Positions 34,991-43,387 of a stretch of 64,000 nucleotides of DNA are shown here, one piece after another (position 1 is the stretch's first letter; the number at the start of each line of letters is the position of its first letter). The stretch is from Thermotogota bacterium (GTDB taxonomy: Bacteria; Thermotogota; Thermotogae; Petrotogales; Petrotogaceae). Both the position numbers and the translations under genes were made by a program. The stretch covers positions 1-64,000 of the forward strand of contig JAKOZG010000004.1 in the NCBI GenBank assembly GCA_029780115.1, in the 5' to 3' direction. Below the pieces are notes generated by a model. The model was given only the letters and a program-made list of their open reading frames with translations. It was not told where the DNA came from and searched no databases.

Positions 34991-36618
34991 TTGTTTTTCA
35001 TGAAATTGTATCTAAAATCCTCCGCAGGAACAAAATTTTCTTTTATAGCACGTGCAGAAACCCATCTTAAAAGATTTATAATAGTTCCCGCCTTATCATT
35101 TGTTCCTGATGCTCTAGAACCTCCAAAGGGTTGCTGTCCCACAACTGCTCCCGTAGGTTTATCGTTAATATAAAAATTACCTGCGGCATTTACTAACTCT
35201 CTTTCTGCTTTAATTATTGCTCCCCTGTCTTGAGAAATTATAGCCCCTGTCAAACCATATGGAGAAGTCTCATCACATAGTTTTAAAATTTTTTCAAAAT
35301 CTGATGGATCATAGATATAGATTGTTAAAACTGGTCCAAAAATTTCTTCTTGCATAGTTTTAGATTTAGGATTGTTAGTAAGAAAAACCGTTGGTTCGAT
35401 AAAGTAGCCTACAGAATCATCATAGTTACCCCCAAAAATAATTTCAGATTCACAATCACTTTTGGCATATTCAATGTAACTTATGATTTTATCAAATGCT
35501 TTTTTATCAATAACTGCGTTCATAAAATTAGAGAAATCTTCAGGAGATCCAACTTTTATATCTTGTAATTCTTCTAAGAGCCTATTTTTTACTTTTGGCC
35601 AAATATTTCTTGGTATATAAGCCCTTGATACTGCAGAACATTTCTGGCCTTGGTATTCAAATGCACCTCTTATTAATGTGGCTACAAGCACATTAATATT
35701 GGCAGATTCATGCGCAACGACAAAATCTTTACCTCCAGTTTCTCCAACTATTCTCGGATAAGATTTGTATTTACCGATATTATTGCCAATTTTTTGCCAC
35801 ATATTTTGAAAAGTTGAAGTTGAACCGGTAAAATGAATCCCCACGAGGTTAGGATCTTCAAGAACTAAATCTCCAATTTTTGCCCCATCACCTGGTATGA
35901 AATTGATAACTCCATCTGGTAATCCAGCCTCCTGAAGCAATTTGATAACAAAATAGGCAGAATACACTGCCGAAGAAGCTGGTTTCCATAGAGAGGTGTT
36001 TCCCATTATTGCCGGGGCTGTTGGTAAGTTACCGGAGATAGAAGTAAAATTAAAAGGGGTAATCGCAAATATAAATCCTTCCAAAGGCCTGTACTCCATC
36101 CTATTCCAAACGCCTTCAACAGATTTTGGTTGGTCTAAATATATTTTTGTAGCATAGTAAGAGTTAAATCTAAAAAAATCGGTCAATTCACAACCCGCGT
36201 CAATTTCTGCTTGATAAGCGTTCTTACTTTGACAAAGCATTGTTGCTGCATTTAAAGTACTTCTCCACTTTGTAGACAAAAGGTCTGCTGCCTTCTTAAA
36301 TATGGAAATTCTATCTACCCATGAAAACTCGTCCCATATTTTTCTAGCTTTTAAAGAATTTTCAATAGCTAGCTGAACTTCCTTTTCACCGGCTTTATGG
36401 TAATATGCAAGGATATGACTGTGTTCATGGGGAGTTATACATTTACCTATATTACCGGTTCTTAATTCTTTTCCACCTATTATTACAGGTATTTCTAATT
36501 CTTTACTCTTAAGATTACTAAGCTTTTGCTTTAACTCATTTCTTTCTTTGCTTCCAGGTTCATAATTCAACACAGGTTCGTTGGTTGGTTCCTCATATAT
36601 CGGAATGGAATTATTCAA
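34987..36618 (-). CDS. L-glutamate gamma-semialdehyde (1-pyrroline-5-carboxylate) dehydrogenase
   Basis: 543 residues, the size of stand-alone P5C dehydrogenases. It has the aldehyde dehydrogenase core: FTGSTSTFQNMW (NAD binding), the general-base Glu in VGETGGKDFV, and catalytic Cys in GQKCSAVSRAY. The RNMEYRPLEGF-like region and FFRFNSYYA match the P5CDH branch. It oxidises glutamate semialdehyde with NAD to glutamate, the second step of proline breakdown. Last gene of the leftward proline operon, 43 nt after the beta subunit. ATG behind AAAGGAGG. Confidence 0.9.
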   Translation of the reverse strand: MNNSIPIYEEPTNEPVLNYEPGSKERNELKQKLSNLKSKELEIPVIIGGKELRTGNIGKCITPHEHSHILAYYHKAGEKEVQLAIENSLKARKIWDEFSWVDRISIFKKAADLLSTKWRSTLNAATMLCQSKNAYQAEIDAGCELTDFFRFNSYYATKIYLDQPKSVEGVWNRMEYRPLEGFIFAITPFNFTSISGNLPTAPAIMGNTSLWKPASSAVYSAYFVIKLLQEAGLPDGVINFIPGDGAKIGDLVLEDPNLVGIHFTGSTSTFQNMWQKIGNNIGKYKSYPRIVGETGGKDFVVAHESANINVLVATLIRGAFEYQGQKCSAVSRAYIPRNIWPKVKNRLLEELQDIKVGSPEDFSNFMNAVIDKKAFDKIISYIEYAKSDCESEIIFGGNYDDSVGYFIEPTVFLTNNPKSKTMQEEIFGPVLTIYIYDPSDFEKILKLCDETSPYGLTGAIISQDRGAIIKAERELVNAAGNFYINDKPTGAVVGQQPFGGSRASGTNDKAGTIINLLRWVSARAIKENFVPAEDFRYNFMKNK

Positions 36619-36661
36619 AAATCATTCCTCCTTTCAAAAACTAAATTTATAAAGGTTACCA

Positions 36662-37822
36662 TTAAACTACCGACGGTTCAGATATTATTTCCCCTCTTTT
36701 GTACCTTTCTATATCTAAAACAACATTATATGTAAGATCACTTTCAGTTATAATGTCTGCCATTAAAACTCCAATGGCTGGCGCAATCATAAATCCATGA
36801 CCGCTGAATCCACATGCAACATAAAAATTTTCAACTTCTTTTATTTTCGAAACTATCGGTTGCTTGTCAGGAGACATATTATATAAACCAGCCCATTGCC
36901 TTATTATTCTTAATTTGTTTAAAGGGGGTAATAACCAAACAGCTTTTTTAGACATAGTTTCTAAAAATTGCCAAGAACTATGCATATCAAAACTTGGGGG
37001 TTCGTTATCGGGTCCATAACCCATTATAAAACTACCATCTGGAGTTTGTTGACAGTAGATATTGTAAGAAAAAGACATAAGCATTGGATCAAGTACGGGT
37101 TTTATAGGTTCTGTGACTAAAATTTCATGTCTTTCAGAATATACAGGTAGTTCAGCATTCACCATTTTTGCTATTTGTTGCGACCAACCACCTGCAGCAT
37201 CGACTACTTTTGAAGTTTCTATAAATCCTTTGTTAGTTTGAACACCAATTATTTTACCTTTTTCCGTTTTTATTTCATTAACTTCAGTAAATTTATTTAT
37301 CTCAACTCCTAAGTTTTCCGCAGCTTTTGAGTAACCATAAGTTACCTTAAATGGATTTGCATGGCCATCTGTTGGACAAAATGCTCCCCCTATTAATTTA
37401 TCAGTATTTAGATCTGGAACGATATATTTTGCCTCTTGAGGAGTAACCAATTTTGAAGGTATACCAAGACTATTTTGAACTTTGATATTCTTTTTGAATT
37501 GTTCCAATTCGTTGTTTGAATACGCTAAAAGTAAATATCCCTTTTGTTTTAACTCTATATCTACGTTGACATTTAAAGTATCTTTAAAATTTTCAAATAC
37601 TTTCATACTTTCTCTTGCTAAAAGACAATTCTGCCTTGTTCCCCATTGTTGCCTAACCCCAGCTCCACACCGCCCAGTTGCACCACTTGCTAAAAAAGAC
37701 CTTTCAACTAATACAACATCTTCGACCCCCCTTTTAGCCAGATTGTATGCTATAGAATTACCTACAACTCCACCTCCAATTACAACCACACTTGCTCTAT
37801 TCTTCAATTGTATCACCTGCAA
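36662..37822 (-). CDS. Dye-linked L-proline dehydrogenase, catalytic (beta-type) subunit
   Basis: 386-residue DAO-family flavoprotein. FAD motif VVIGGGVVGNSIAYNLAKRG at residues 14-33, RCGAGVRQQWG, and C-terminal CGFSGHGFMIAPAIG. It resembles sarcosine oxidase beta, HcnC and the archaeal PDH beta subunit. Because a P5C dehydrogenase gene follows and three electron-transfer subunits precede it, proline is the likely substrate. It overlaps the upstream [2Fe-2S] gene by 26 nt. Other amino acid substrates such as sarcosine or hydroxyproline are possible. Confidence 0.78.
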   Translation of the reverse strand: MQVIQLKNRASVVVIGGGVVGNSIAYNLAKRGVEDVVLVERSFLASGATGRCGAGVRQQWGTRQNCLLARESMKVFENFKDTLNVNVDIELKQKGYLLLAYSNNELEQFKKNIKVQNSLGIPSKLVTPQEAKYIVPDLNTDKLIGGAFCPTDGHANPFKVTYGYSKAAENLGVEINKFTEVNEIKTEKGKIIGVQTNKGFIETSKVVDAAGGWSQQIAKMVNAELPVYSERHEILVTEPIKPVLDPMLMSFSYNIYCQQTPDGSFIMGYGPDNEPPSFDMHSSWQFLETMSKKAVWLLPPLNKLRIIRQWAGLYNMSPDKQPIVSKIKEVENFYVACGFSGHGFMIAPAIGVLMADIITESDLTYNVVLDIERYKRGEIISEPSVV

Positions 37823-38078
37823 TTACTTCTTCGAAAGTAACTCCACCATAAGGAGGTCTCATATTTTGTATTTCAATTTTTTCTATTGATGTATTAGTAA
37901 TTTCAGCAATTTCTCGGGCAATTAGTAAGCCGCAAGTTTTACCTTGGCAAGGCCCCATTCCTGAGCGCACAAGTCGCTTTATCTCCTCTACAGTGGTAAA
38001 TCCTTGCTTAATGAGATTTCTAATTTCAGCTAAAGTTACATCTTCACATCTACATATAATAACTTTATTTTCATCCAT
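37797..38078 (-). CDS. BFD-like [2Fe-2S] subunit of proline dehydrogenase
   Basis: 93 residues from the ATG at 38078, which has GGGGG at a proper distance; an ATG 15 nt farther upstream has no spaced ribosome site. Cys ligands IICRCED (CxC) and MGPCQGKTCG (CxxxxC) define a BFD-like cluster. It overlaps the alpha subunit gene by 8 nt and the beta subunit gene by 26 nt, a tight arrangement that fits fixed subunit ratios. Confidence 0.85.
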   Translation of the reverse strand: MDENKVIICRCEDVTLAEIRNLIKQGFTTVEEIKRLVRSGMGPCQGKTCGLLIAREIAEITNTSIEKIEIQNMRPPYGGVTFEEVIAGDTIEE

Positions 38079-39723
38079 GTTTTTGACCCCCATCTACCTT
38101 AATATTTCTGGCCTCAAGGAAATATTCTTTTGGGATTTCTATAGTTACAACAGTTGTTTTATCTTGAATCTTTCCATCTCTAACCCTCTTGACTGTCCCT
38201 TCGCATATTTCTGTCCCTTCCCTATTTAAAACAAGAACAATCTGATTTTTCACTGGCTTAGGTAAAAATTCGTAAGGTAAAGTGACTAAAGAAGTTGAAT
38301 CTGTATAATTTTTTTGTACTACAAACATTGCCAGTCCGGGACACTTACTTACACAAATTCCACATCCTGTACACTTTTCAAAATTTACATAGGGTATGTT
38401 ATTAATACTTCCATTTTCAGATATCGCGTCAAATGGACAACTTTTTACACATGGATCACAAGGAAATTGTTGAAAACATTCAGATATAGCGATTGGCCCT
38501 TTGTTAAATACATCTTCACTCAGAGGTAATTTCTTTTTTAAATTCTCTTTACTAGGAATACCTGTTTTCATCAAAAAAGATATATCAAACTCTTCTGTTG
38601 ATACTTTTTCACCATAATTTTTTAATGGATCTAATCCTATTTTTTTAAGTCCATTTCTTACCTTTTCACCAACTGGACCTGCCCTTAATAACTCCAATTC
38701 GTCCTTTGCCTCCGCTATTTTTTTCTCAATCTTAACTTGATTATCAATATCCTTTTTTATTCTCTTAGCTACATTTAATCCAGCAATTTGTCCCTCAATA
38801 ATTGCAGATGTTGCCTCTTCTATTCCTGAAACATCACCTGCGACAAATAGATTCTTTATAGATGTTTCCATATTTTCATCACGAAGAGGTATGTATCCTC
38901 CTAATTCGGGTACATACGAAGTTTTTACATTAGCTTGTTTTAATAGATCTGTTAATGGGCTTAGTCCGACTGATAAACAAATAGCATCGCATTTTATGAA
39001 TTGTTCGGTATCTTTAATTTCTCTCCAGCTACTATCAAGTTGACATATTATTGCTCCCTCAACTTTATCTTTTCCTACAGCCTTTTTTATTGTGTGGGAA
39101 GTTAATATTGGTACTCCCATTCTCGCTAGTTTTGAAGCATGAACGGAATAGCCACCTATTCTAGGAGCAGCTTCTATAATACAGGCGACTTTGACACCTG
39201 CCTGAAGTAGTTGATAGGAAACAATTAGACCTATATTTCCTGAACCTACCATTAATATTTTTTTGGAAGGTAACACTCCATATAAATTCATTAATGTTTG
39301 AACTGCGCCGGCTCCAAACACCCCAGGAAGATCGTTATTCTCAAAAGCCAGAAATTTCTCAGATGCACCAGTCGCAAGTATCAGTGCCTTCGGAGAATAT
39401 TTTATCATTTTGTTATTGGCAAGAATAGTTACTATTTTATCGTTATATATACCTAAGACTCGTGAAGAAGTGAGAATTTTTATATTTTCATTTTCCTTTA
39501 TTTTTTCAACAAGAAATTTTGAAATATCTATTCCTCTTGTTCCTGCATATTCTTTCTCGGAACCAAAAAATCTATGAGTTTGTTTTACTAGTTGTCCACC
39601 TAAAAATTCCCTTTCTTCTACTAGAATAACGTTAACTCCATAATCAGCAGCAGCAAGTGCTGCTGAAAGACCTGCAGGACCTCCTCCAACTACAATTAAT
39701 TCAGCTTTTTCAATGTTATTCAT
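38071..39723 (-). CDS. Dye-linked proline dehydrogenase alpha-type subunit (FAD/NAD with 4Fe-4S domain)
   Basis: 550 residues. FAD motif VVGGGPAGLSAALAAADYG (11-29), second dinucleotide site ILMVGSGNIGLIVSYQLLQAG, then a ferredoxin-like insert with CDPCVKSCPFDAI and CTGCGICVSKCPG that should hold two [4Fe-4S] clusters, and a C-terminal beta domain. HcnB and archaeal PDH alpha subunits have the flavoprotein part; the added ferredoxin module is notable. It passes electrons from the proline-oxidising subunit to NAD or a quinone/ferredoxin acceptor. It overlaps the upstream small ferredoxin gene by 8 nt. Confidence 0.8.
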   Translation of the reverse strand: MNNIEKAELIVVGGGPAGLSAALAAADYGVNVILVEEREFLGGQLVKQTHRFFGSEKEYAGTRGIDISKFLVEKIKENENIKILTSSRVLGIYNDKIVTILANNKMIKYSPKALILATGASEKFLAFENNDLPGVFGAGAVQTLMNLYGVLPSKKILMVGSGNIGLIVSYQLLQAGVKVACIIEAAPRIGGYSVHASKLARMGVPILTSHTIKKAVGKDKVEGAIICQLDSSWREIKDTEQFIKCDAICLSVGLSPLTDLLKQANVKTSYVPELGGYIPLRDENMETSIKNLFVAGDVSGIEEATSAIIEGQIAGLNVAKRIKKDIDNQVKIEKKIAEAKDELELLRAGPVGEKVRNGLKKIGLDPLKNYGEKVSTEEFDISFLMKTGIPSKENLKKKLPLSEDVFNKGPIAISECFQQFPCDPCVKSCPFDAISENGSINNIPYVNFEKCTGCGICVSKCPGLAMFVVQKNYTDSTSLVTLPYEFLPKPVKNQIVLVLNREGTEICEGTVKRVRDGKIQDKTTVVTIEIPKEYFLEARNIKVDGGQKHG

Positions 39724-40024
39724 TTAAAACCACTTCTTGATTTTGAGTTTCGATTTTCATGCCTTCTTTTAACGGGGTTGTGCAAGTTCGAACGTTCGGG
39801 ATTCCATCAACTATCATTAAGCAAGAAGAACAGTGCCCTACCGCGCAAAATATCCCTCGTGGTCTACGTAACTTTTTACTTTCACTAAGCTTATAAATAC
39901 CAGAAGCATACAAAGCAGATGCAATCGTATCACCTTTAAATCCAATCATCTCTTTCCCGTCAAGGTAAAATTTAATTTTTTCACCCTTTTCAAATTCTAG
40001 GATGGGGTGTTGTTCTATCCTCAT
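39716..40024 (-). CDS. [2Fe-2S] ferredoxin-like subunit (HcnA/SoxA-type)
   Basis: 102 residues of the Fer2_4 family, with Cys ligands in FCAVGHCSSCLMIVDG and RTCTTPL. It is homologous to HcnA and the N-terminus of sarcosine oxidase alpha, and is the first gene of the proline operon. ATG behind AGGAGG. Its leader may hold a shortened copy of the 205-bp repeat. Confidence 0.87.
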   Translation of the reverse strand: MRIEQHPILEFEKGEKIKFYLDGKEMIGFKGDTIASALYASGIYKLSESKKLRRPRGIFCAVGHCSSCLMIVDGIPNVRTCTTPLKEGMKIETQNQEVVLNE

Positions 40025-40051
40025 ATTTTTCCTCCTAGTTAATTTATGTTA

Positions 40052-40145
40052 TAAATACTTTGGAATTGTAGGTAGGACATCAATATGCCCTCGCCCTTAA
40101 GTTCATTTTTGGAAAAAAATTCTTAATCTTTAAAATGCTCATATT
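40052..40145 (-). repeat. Possible internally deleted copy of the leader repeat (copy 6)
   Basis: In gene orientation a distal part TTTAAAGATTAAGAATTTTT...GGGCGAGGGC and a proximal end ATTCCAAAGTATTTATAAC resemble repeat copies 1 and 2, with the middle missing. The proximal end lies about 28 nt before the start codon, like the others. The match is weak. Confidence 0.3.
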
Positions 40146-40462
40146 TGTGCAAAAAAATACATTAAAAAGAATTAAAAGATCGGTAATGTTCTATTTAAAT
40201 TTAAGCATAATTTTTTATATTTATAAAATCTAATTAAAGACAGTTATGAAAAAAATTTCAGAGTTATATCTAATTATAAAAGAAAATCGAAGTTTTTTCA
40301 TGTATTTTCAGAAACGTAAAAATTGATAAGTCTAATGAAAAACCATCCCATTTAGTCATTAATCATCCAGTGCAATGCTTGTTGCACCAAAAAATAAAAG
40401 GGGCATTGCCCCTTTTATTTAGAAATACACAGGTTAATGAAAATGAATACTTACAATCAAAA
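40146..40462. other. Intergenic region upstream of the proline operon
   Basis: AT-rich. It contains a small hairpin GTGCAA/TTGCAC (40370-40375/40382-40387) and the terminator at 40392-40420. No consensus promoter for the proline operon was recognised. Confidence 0.4.
40392..40420 (-). terminator. Terminator of the hypothetical exported protein gene
   Basis: AAATAAAAGGGGC (40392-40404) pairs with GCCCCTTTTATTT (40408-40420), loop ATT; leftward transcription continues into a further T-rich stretch. It ends transcripts of the gene at 40463. Confidence 0.85.
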
Positions 40463-41038
40463 TTATTTTTTATGAGTGGCTCTTGGTGGTTGTTTGTAAA
40501 ATTTTAGCTTTTTTTGAAAATTTTTGTAATCCCAATTCTTTTGGTAATTTTTCATATCTTGTTTAATAAAATTATGTGTTTGTAATTTTTCTCTTCTTTG
40601 TATCATATCAAGTGTTCTTTCTTGATATTTTATTTCCAAAGGTTTGAAGTAACCGAAGTCGTTGATTTTAATTTTAAAGCCTGTTAGCTCTATAGTTTCT
40701 TCAGGTTTAATGTCAGTTATAAGGTCACGGGGAATCTTTAATGAATAAGTTTCATCTTCAATTTCTACTAATATCTCCACAAAGGAACCACTTTCTACTA
40801 TTTTTTTAACGACTCCTGTTGCAGTGATAGGCTCTATTTCTTGACCTAAAATATTAAACTGCATCTGATTCTTTACTTTGATTTGCTGGAGCTCATTACA
40901 AGTAGCCGGAGTATCATTTTGAATTTCTTCTGCTCGTTGTCGTTGCTTAGTCATTAAATTCGGGTTTACATTGTTCTGAGAAAATATAGAGCCCACTAAT
41001 AAAATAGTAATAGCAGCAAAGACTAAAAATTTTTTCAT
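40463..41038 (-). CDS. Hypothetical exported protein
   Basis: 191 residues with a clear signal peptide (MKKFLVFAAITILLVGSIFSQ). After a polar Gln-rich linker there is a beta-rich segment of about 75 residues (ITATGVVKKIVESGSFVEILVEIEDETY...) that looks like a small OB or barrel fold, then a very basic C-terminus rich in Lys, Asn and Gln. I recognise no family. ATG behind GGAGGTG; its own terminator follows. It stands as a single-gene unit. Confidence 0.7.
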   Translation of the reverse strand: MKKFLVFAAITILLVGSIFSQNNVNPNLMTKQRQRAEEIQNDTPATCNELQQIKVKNQMQFNILGQEIEPITATGVVKKIVESGSFVEILVEIEDETYSLKIPRDLITDIKPEETIELTGFKIKINDFGYFKPLEIKYQERTLDMIQRREKLQTHNFIKQDMKNYQKNWDYKNFQKKLKFYKQPPRATHKK

Positions 41039-41179
41039 ATAAACACCTCCACTTATTATATTATTTTTATCAACAAAATAATAACCTTTTTTCCTTAAAG
41101 CAAACTTAATGGAGGCTTAAGGTATACTTAGAAAAATAGATTACTTGTAGAAGAATAAAAAATAATTTTAGTGAAAATA

Positions 41180-41578
41180 TCAACCTTTTATTGTTTTAAC
41201 TAAGAAGGTTCTACTACGGGGCCCATCAAACTCACAGAAGTAAATTCCTTGCCATGTTCCTAATAATAACCTTCCCTCCTCAACTATTAAAGTTAAAGAA
41301 GGACCAATAAGAGAAGATTTTATATGGGAATCAGCATTTCCTTCAATATGTGAAAAATGGCCGCTTTGCGGTATTTTTTCTGACAAAAAAGTTGTTATGT
41401 CTTTTCTCACAGAAGGATCCGCATTTTCATTTATAGTAACAGCTGCTGTAGTATGAGGTATAAAAACCACCACAACGCCTTCAATCAAATTAGATTTTTT
41501 GATACTTTCTTGGACATAATCTGTAATGTCTATTAATTCTTCCCTTTTATGTGTCTTTAAAGAGTAAGAATAAACCAT
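41180..41578 (-). CDS. YjbQ family protein (UPF0047)
   Basis: 132 residues, full length for the family. Signature FIPHTTAAVTINENADPSV and the GHFSHIEGNADSHIKSSLIG block carry the His/Glu/Asp metal-site residues, with LGTWQGIYFCEFDGPRSR at the end. E. coli YjbQ has weak thiamin-phosphate synthase activity; the true role is unclear. It lies 52 nt after minE on the same strand and could be co-transcribed. Confidence 0.93.
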   Translation of the reverse strand: MVYSYSLKTHKREELIDITDYVQESIKKSNLIEGVVVVFIPHTTAAVTINENADPSVRKDITTFLSEKIPQSGHFSHIEGNADSHIKSSLIGPSLTLIVEEGRLLLGTWQGIYFCEFDGPRSRTFLVKTIKG

Positions 41579-41630
41579 ATAACTTCACCCTTTAATTTGT
41601 TGTTATAATATGTATTGTCGAGCAACTTTT

Positions 41631-41912
41631 TCATTTATAAATAATATTAGCCACGATCGTAATAGAATTTTCTTCTTTTGACACGTGGACTTTAACATCC
41701 TCTCTTTTTACAGAAAGATGCGTCACTGCATAATCTTTTATATAATTAACAACATAGTTCAAATTTTCTTCATCTACGTTTGTTAATTTAATCTGAGAAA
41801 TATTATTTTTGTTTTTATTATCATTTCTGGTCTGCGAATTACTTAAGAATGCATTCATCCTTTTAATAGCGGTTTCTCTTGTTTTTTTTGACTTTCTAGT
41901 GAAGGGCCACAT
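41631..41912 (-). CDS. minE: Cell division topological specificity factor MinE
   Basis: 93 residues. The amphipathic N-terminus WPFTRKSKKTRETAIKRM is like MinE membrane-targeting helices, and the C-terminal LNYVVNYIKDYAVTHLSVKREDVKVHVS is the topological-specificity domain. It starts 7 nt after the end of minD, a usual minDE arrangement. It stimulates MinD ATPase and places the division site. The sequence is divergent; recognition relies on both domain and neighbour. Confidence 0.85.
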   Translation of the reverse strand: MWPFTRKSKKTRETAIKRMNAFLSNSQTRNDNKNKNNISQIKLTNVDEENLNYVVNYIKDYAVTHLSVKREDVKVHVSKEENSITIVANIIYK

Positions 41913-41919
41913 TTACTCT

Positions 41920-42744
41920 TCACCCTCTTCTCCTAAATAGATTTTTTATGAACTCAAAGAATCCTTCAGGAGTGTGATCAATACCTGAGAGATCCTTTTC
42001 TATAGGAATATTTTTCCCTAATATTCTATCACTAATGTTATCAAAAACTACATGCAATTTATTTCCTCGACTAATTGAAAGTGGATTTCCTTCATTAGTA
42101 GATAATAAAATATCTTCGCTTTCGGGAATAATGCCTAATAAATTTAATGCAAGTGCCTCTTTTATATCGTTAGCAGAAAGCATCTCGTTTTTCTTAACCA
42201 GTTTTGGTTTTATTCTATTTACAATCAAGGAAATATTATTTTCAGTGTAACCCTGGTTTTCAAGAAGTCCCACCACTCTATCAGCATCGCTAATTGATGT
42301 TAAGTCTGGTGTAGTAACAACTATAGCATGCTGAGCTGCTACAACAGCGTTTTTAAATCCCCTTTCTATTCCTGCTGGAGAATCTATAATAATATAATGA
42401 AAATGCTTAGAAAGCTTTGATACAATATTTATCATGTCGTCTGGTGAAACCATATCTTTGTTAGCAATCTGAGATGAAGCCAATAAAAAAAGGTTTTTTA
42501 TCTGTTTATGCTTAACCAATACATCCATAACAGATTTGTTTCCAGTTACTACATCAATTATGGTATATACAACTCGATTTTCTAAGCCTAATACGATGTC
42601 TAAATTTTTTAAGCCTATATCAGCATCTATCAAACAAACATTGTATCCTTTTTTGGCTAAAGAAGCTCCCAAATTAGCCACTATGGTTGTTTTTCCAACT
42701 CCACCTTTACCAGATGTAACAACGAAAACTTTTGAGTTTTCCAT
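41920..42744 (-). CDS. minD: Septum site-determining protein MinD
   Basis: 274 residues. Deviant Walker A GKGGVGKTT (13-21), DADIGLKNLD and DSPAGIERG are hallmarks, and the C-terminal FFEFIKNLFRRR helix is the membrane-targeting sequence. It is a ParA-type ATPase that recruits MinC and MinE to the membrane. minC is not next to it. ATG behind GAGGGG. Confidence 0.96.
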   Translation of the reverse strand: MENSKVFVVTSGKGGVGKTTIVANLGASLAKKGYNVCLIDADIGLKNLDIVLGLENRVVYTIIDVVTGNKSVMDVLVKHKQIKNLFLLASSQIANKDMVSPDDMINIVSKLSKHFHYIIIDSPAGIERGFKNAVVAAQHAIVVTTPDLTSISDADRVVGLLENQGYTENNISLIVNRIKPKLVKKNEMLSANDIKEALALNLLGIIPESEDILLSTNEGNPLSISRGNKLHVVFDNISDRILGKNIPIEKDLSGIDHTPEGFFEFIKNLFRRRG

Positions 42745-42943
42745 CTCAACCCCTCCGCTTCACAAGCCAATATTAAAGAATCCCACCCCTTTTGGATACT
42801 CCTGGTAGTAATCTTATTTTAAGTATATATTTTTATAATATGTTAAAACAAAAGTAAAGTTACGAAAGTTCTTATTCTTATTATACTACAAAAAAATAAA
42901 AAATAAAAAATATAGATATCTAGATCCACCAGAGAGGACAAAA

Positions 42944-42963
42944 AATCGGGGTGTCCCCCGATT
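42944..42963 (-). terminator. Terminator of the ferredoxin gene
   Basis: AATCGGGG (42944-42951) and CCCCGATT (42956-42963), 4-nt loop. Read leftward the stem is followed by a run of six Ts. Confidence 0.85.
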
Positions 42964-42993
42964 CATTATTCAAAATATTCAGTTTCTTATTTG

Positions 42994-43176
42994 TTATTCC
43001 TCTCTACTAATAGCTTCTGTAGGACATGCGTCTATGGCATCTTGAACACAAGGTTCATTACTTTGTTCGTCTATTACTTCAGCTTTCCCATCATCAGTCA
43101 TTTGAAAAACATCTGGACATAAACTTTCGCAAATTCCATCTCCTATACATGCTTCTTTATCAATAATTATTTTCAC
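42994..43176 (-). CDS. [4Fe-4S] ferredoxin, Thermotoga/Pyrococcus type with Asp ligand
   Basis: 60 residues. Cluster ligands C10, D13, C16 and C51 in CIGDGICESLC and DACPTEAI; C20 and C43 are placed for the disulfide known in T. maritima ferredoxin. Position 13 is Asp, as in Pyrococcus furiosus, whereas T. maritima has Cys. It is a low-potential electron carrier for pyruvate:ferredoxin oxidoreductase and hydrogenase. The start is GTG, 8 nt after AGGAGG. Single-gene unit with its own terminator. Confidence 0.95.
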   Translation of the reverse strand: MKIIIDKEACIGDGICESLCPDVFQMTDDGKAEVIDEQSNEPCVQDAIDACPTEAISREE

Positions 43177-43387
43177 CTACCGCACCTCCTAATGAATTTG
43201 TATGATTTTTTAAAAAACACACTTTTACATTAACCACATTGTTGAGAATCATTTTACCTTCTTTAATAAAACCAATTAAAAATTCATTTAATAACACTGT
43301 ATGTCAGCTTTAAGTTAATCTTCTGAATCCAACCAACTTTAATTATATCATAATTTTTCAAATTAGTTTTGAAAATAGATTAAAAAA

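Noticed and set aside
34680-35173. Rightward ORFs across the tRNA genes and the P5C dehydrogenase 3' end
   Set aside because: They translate tRNA sequence and antisense of a strong coding frame.
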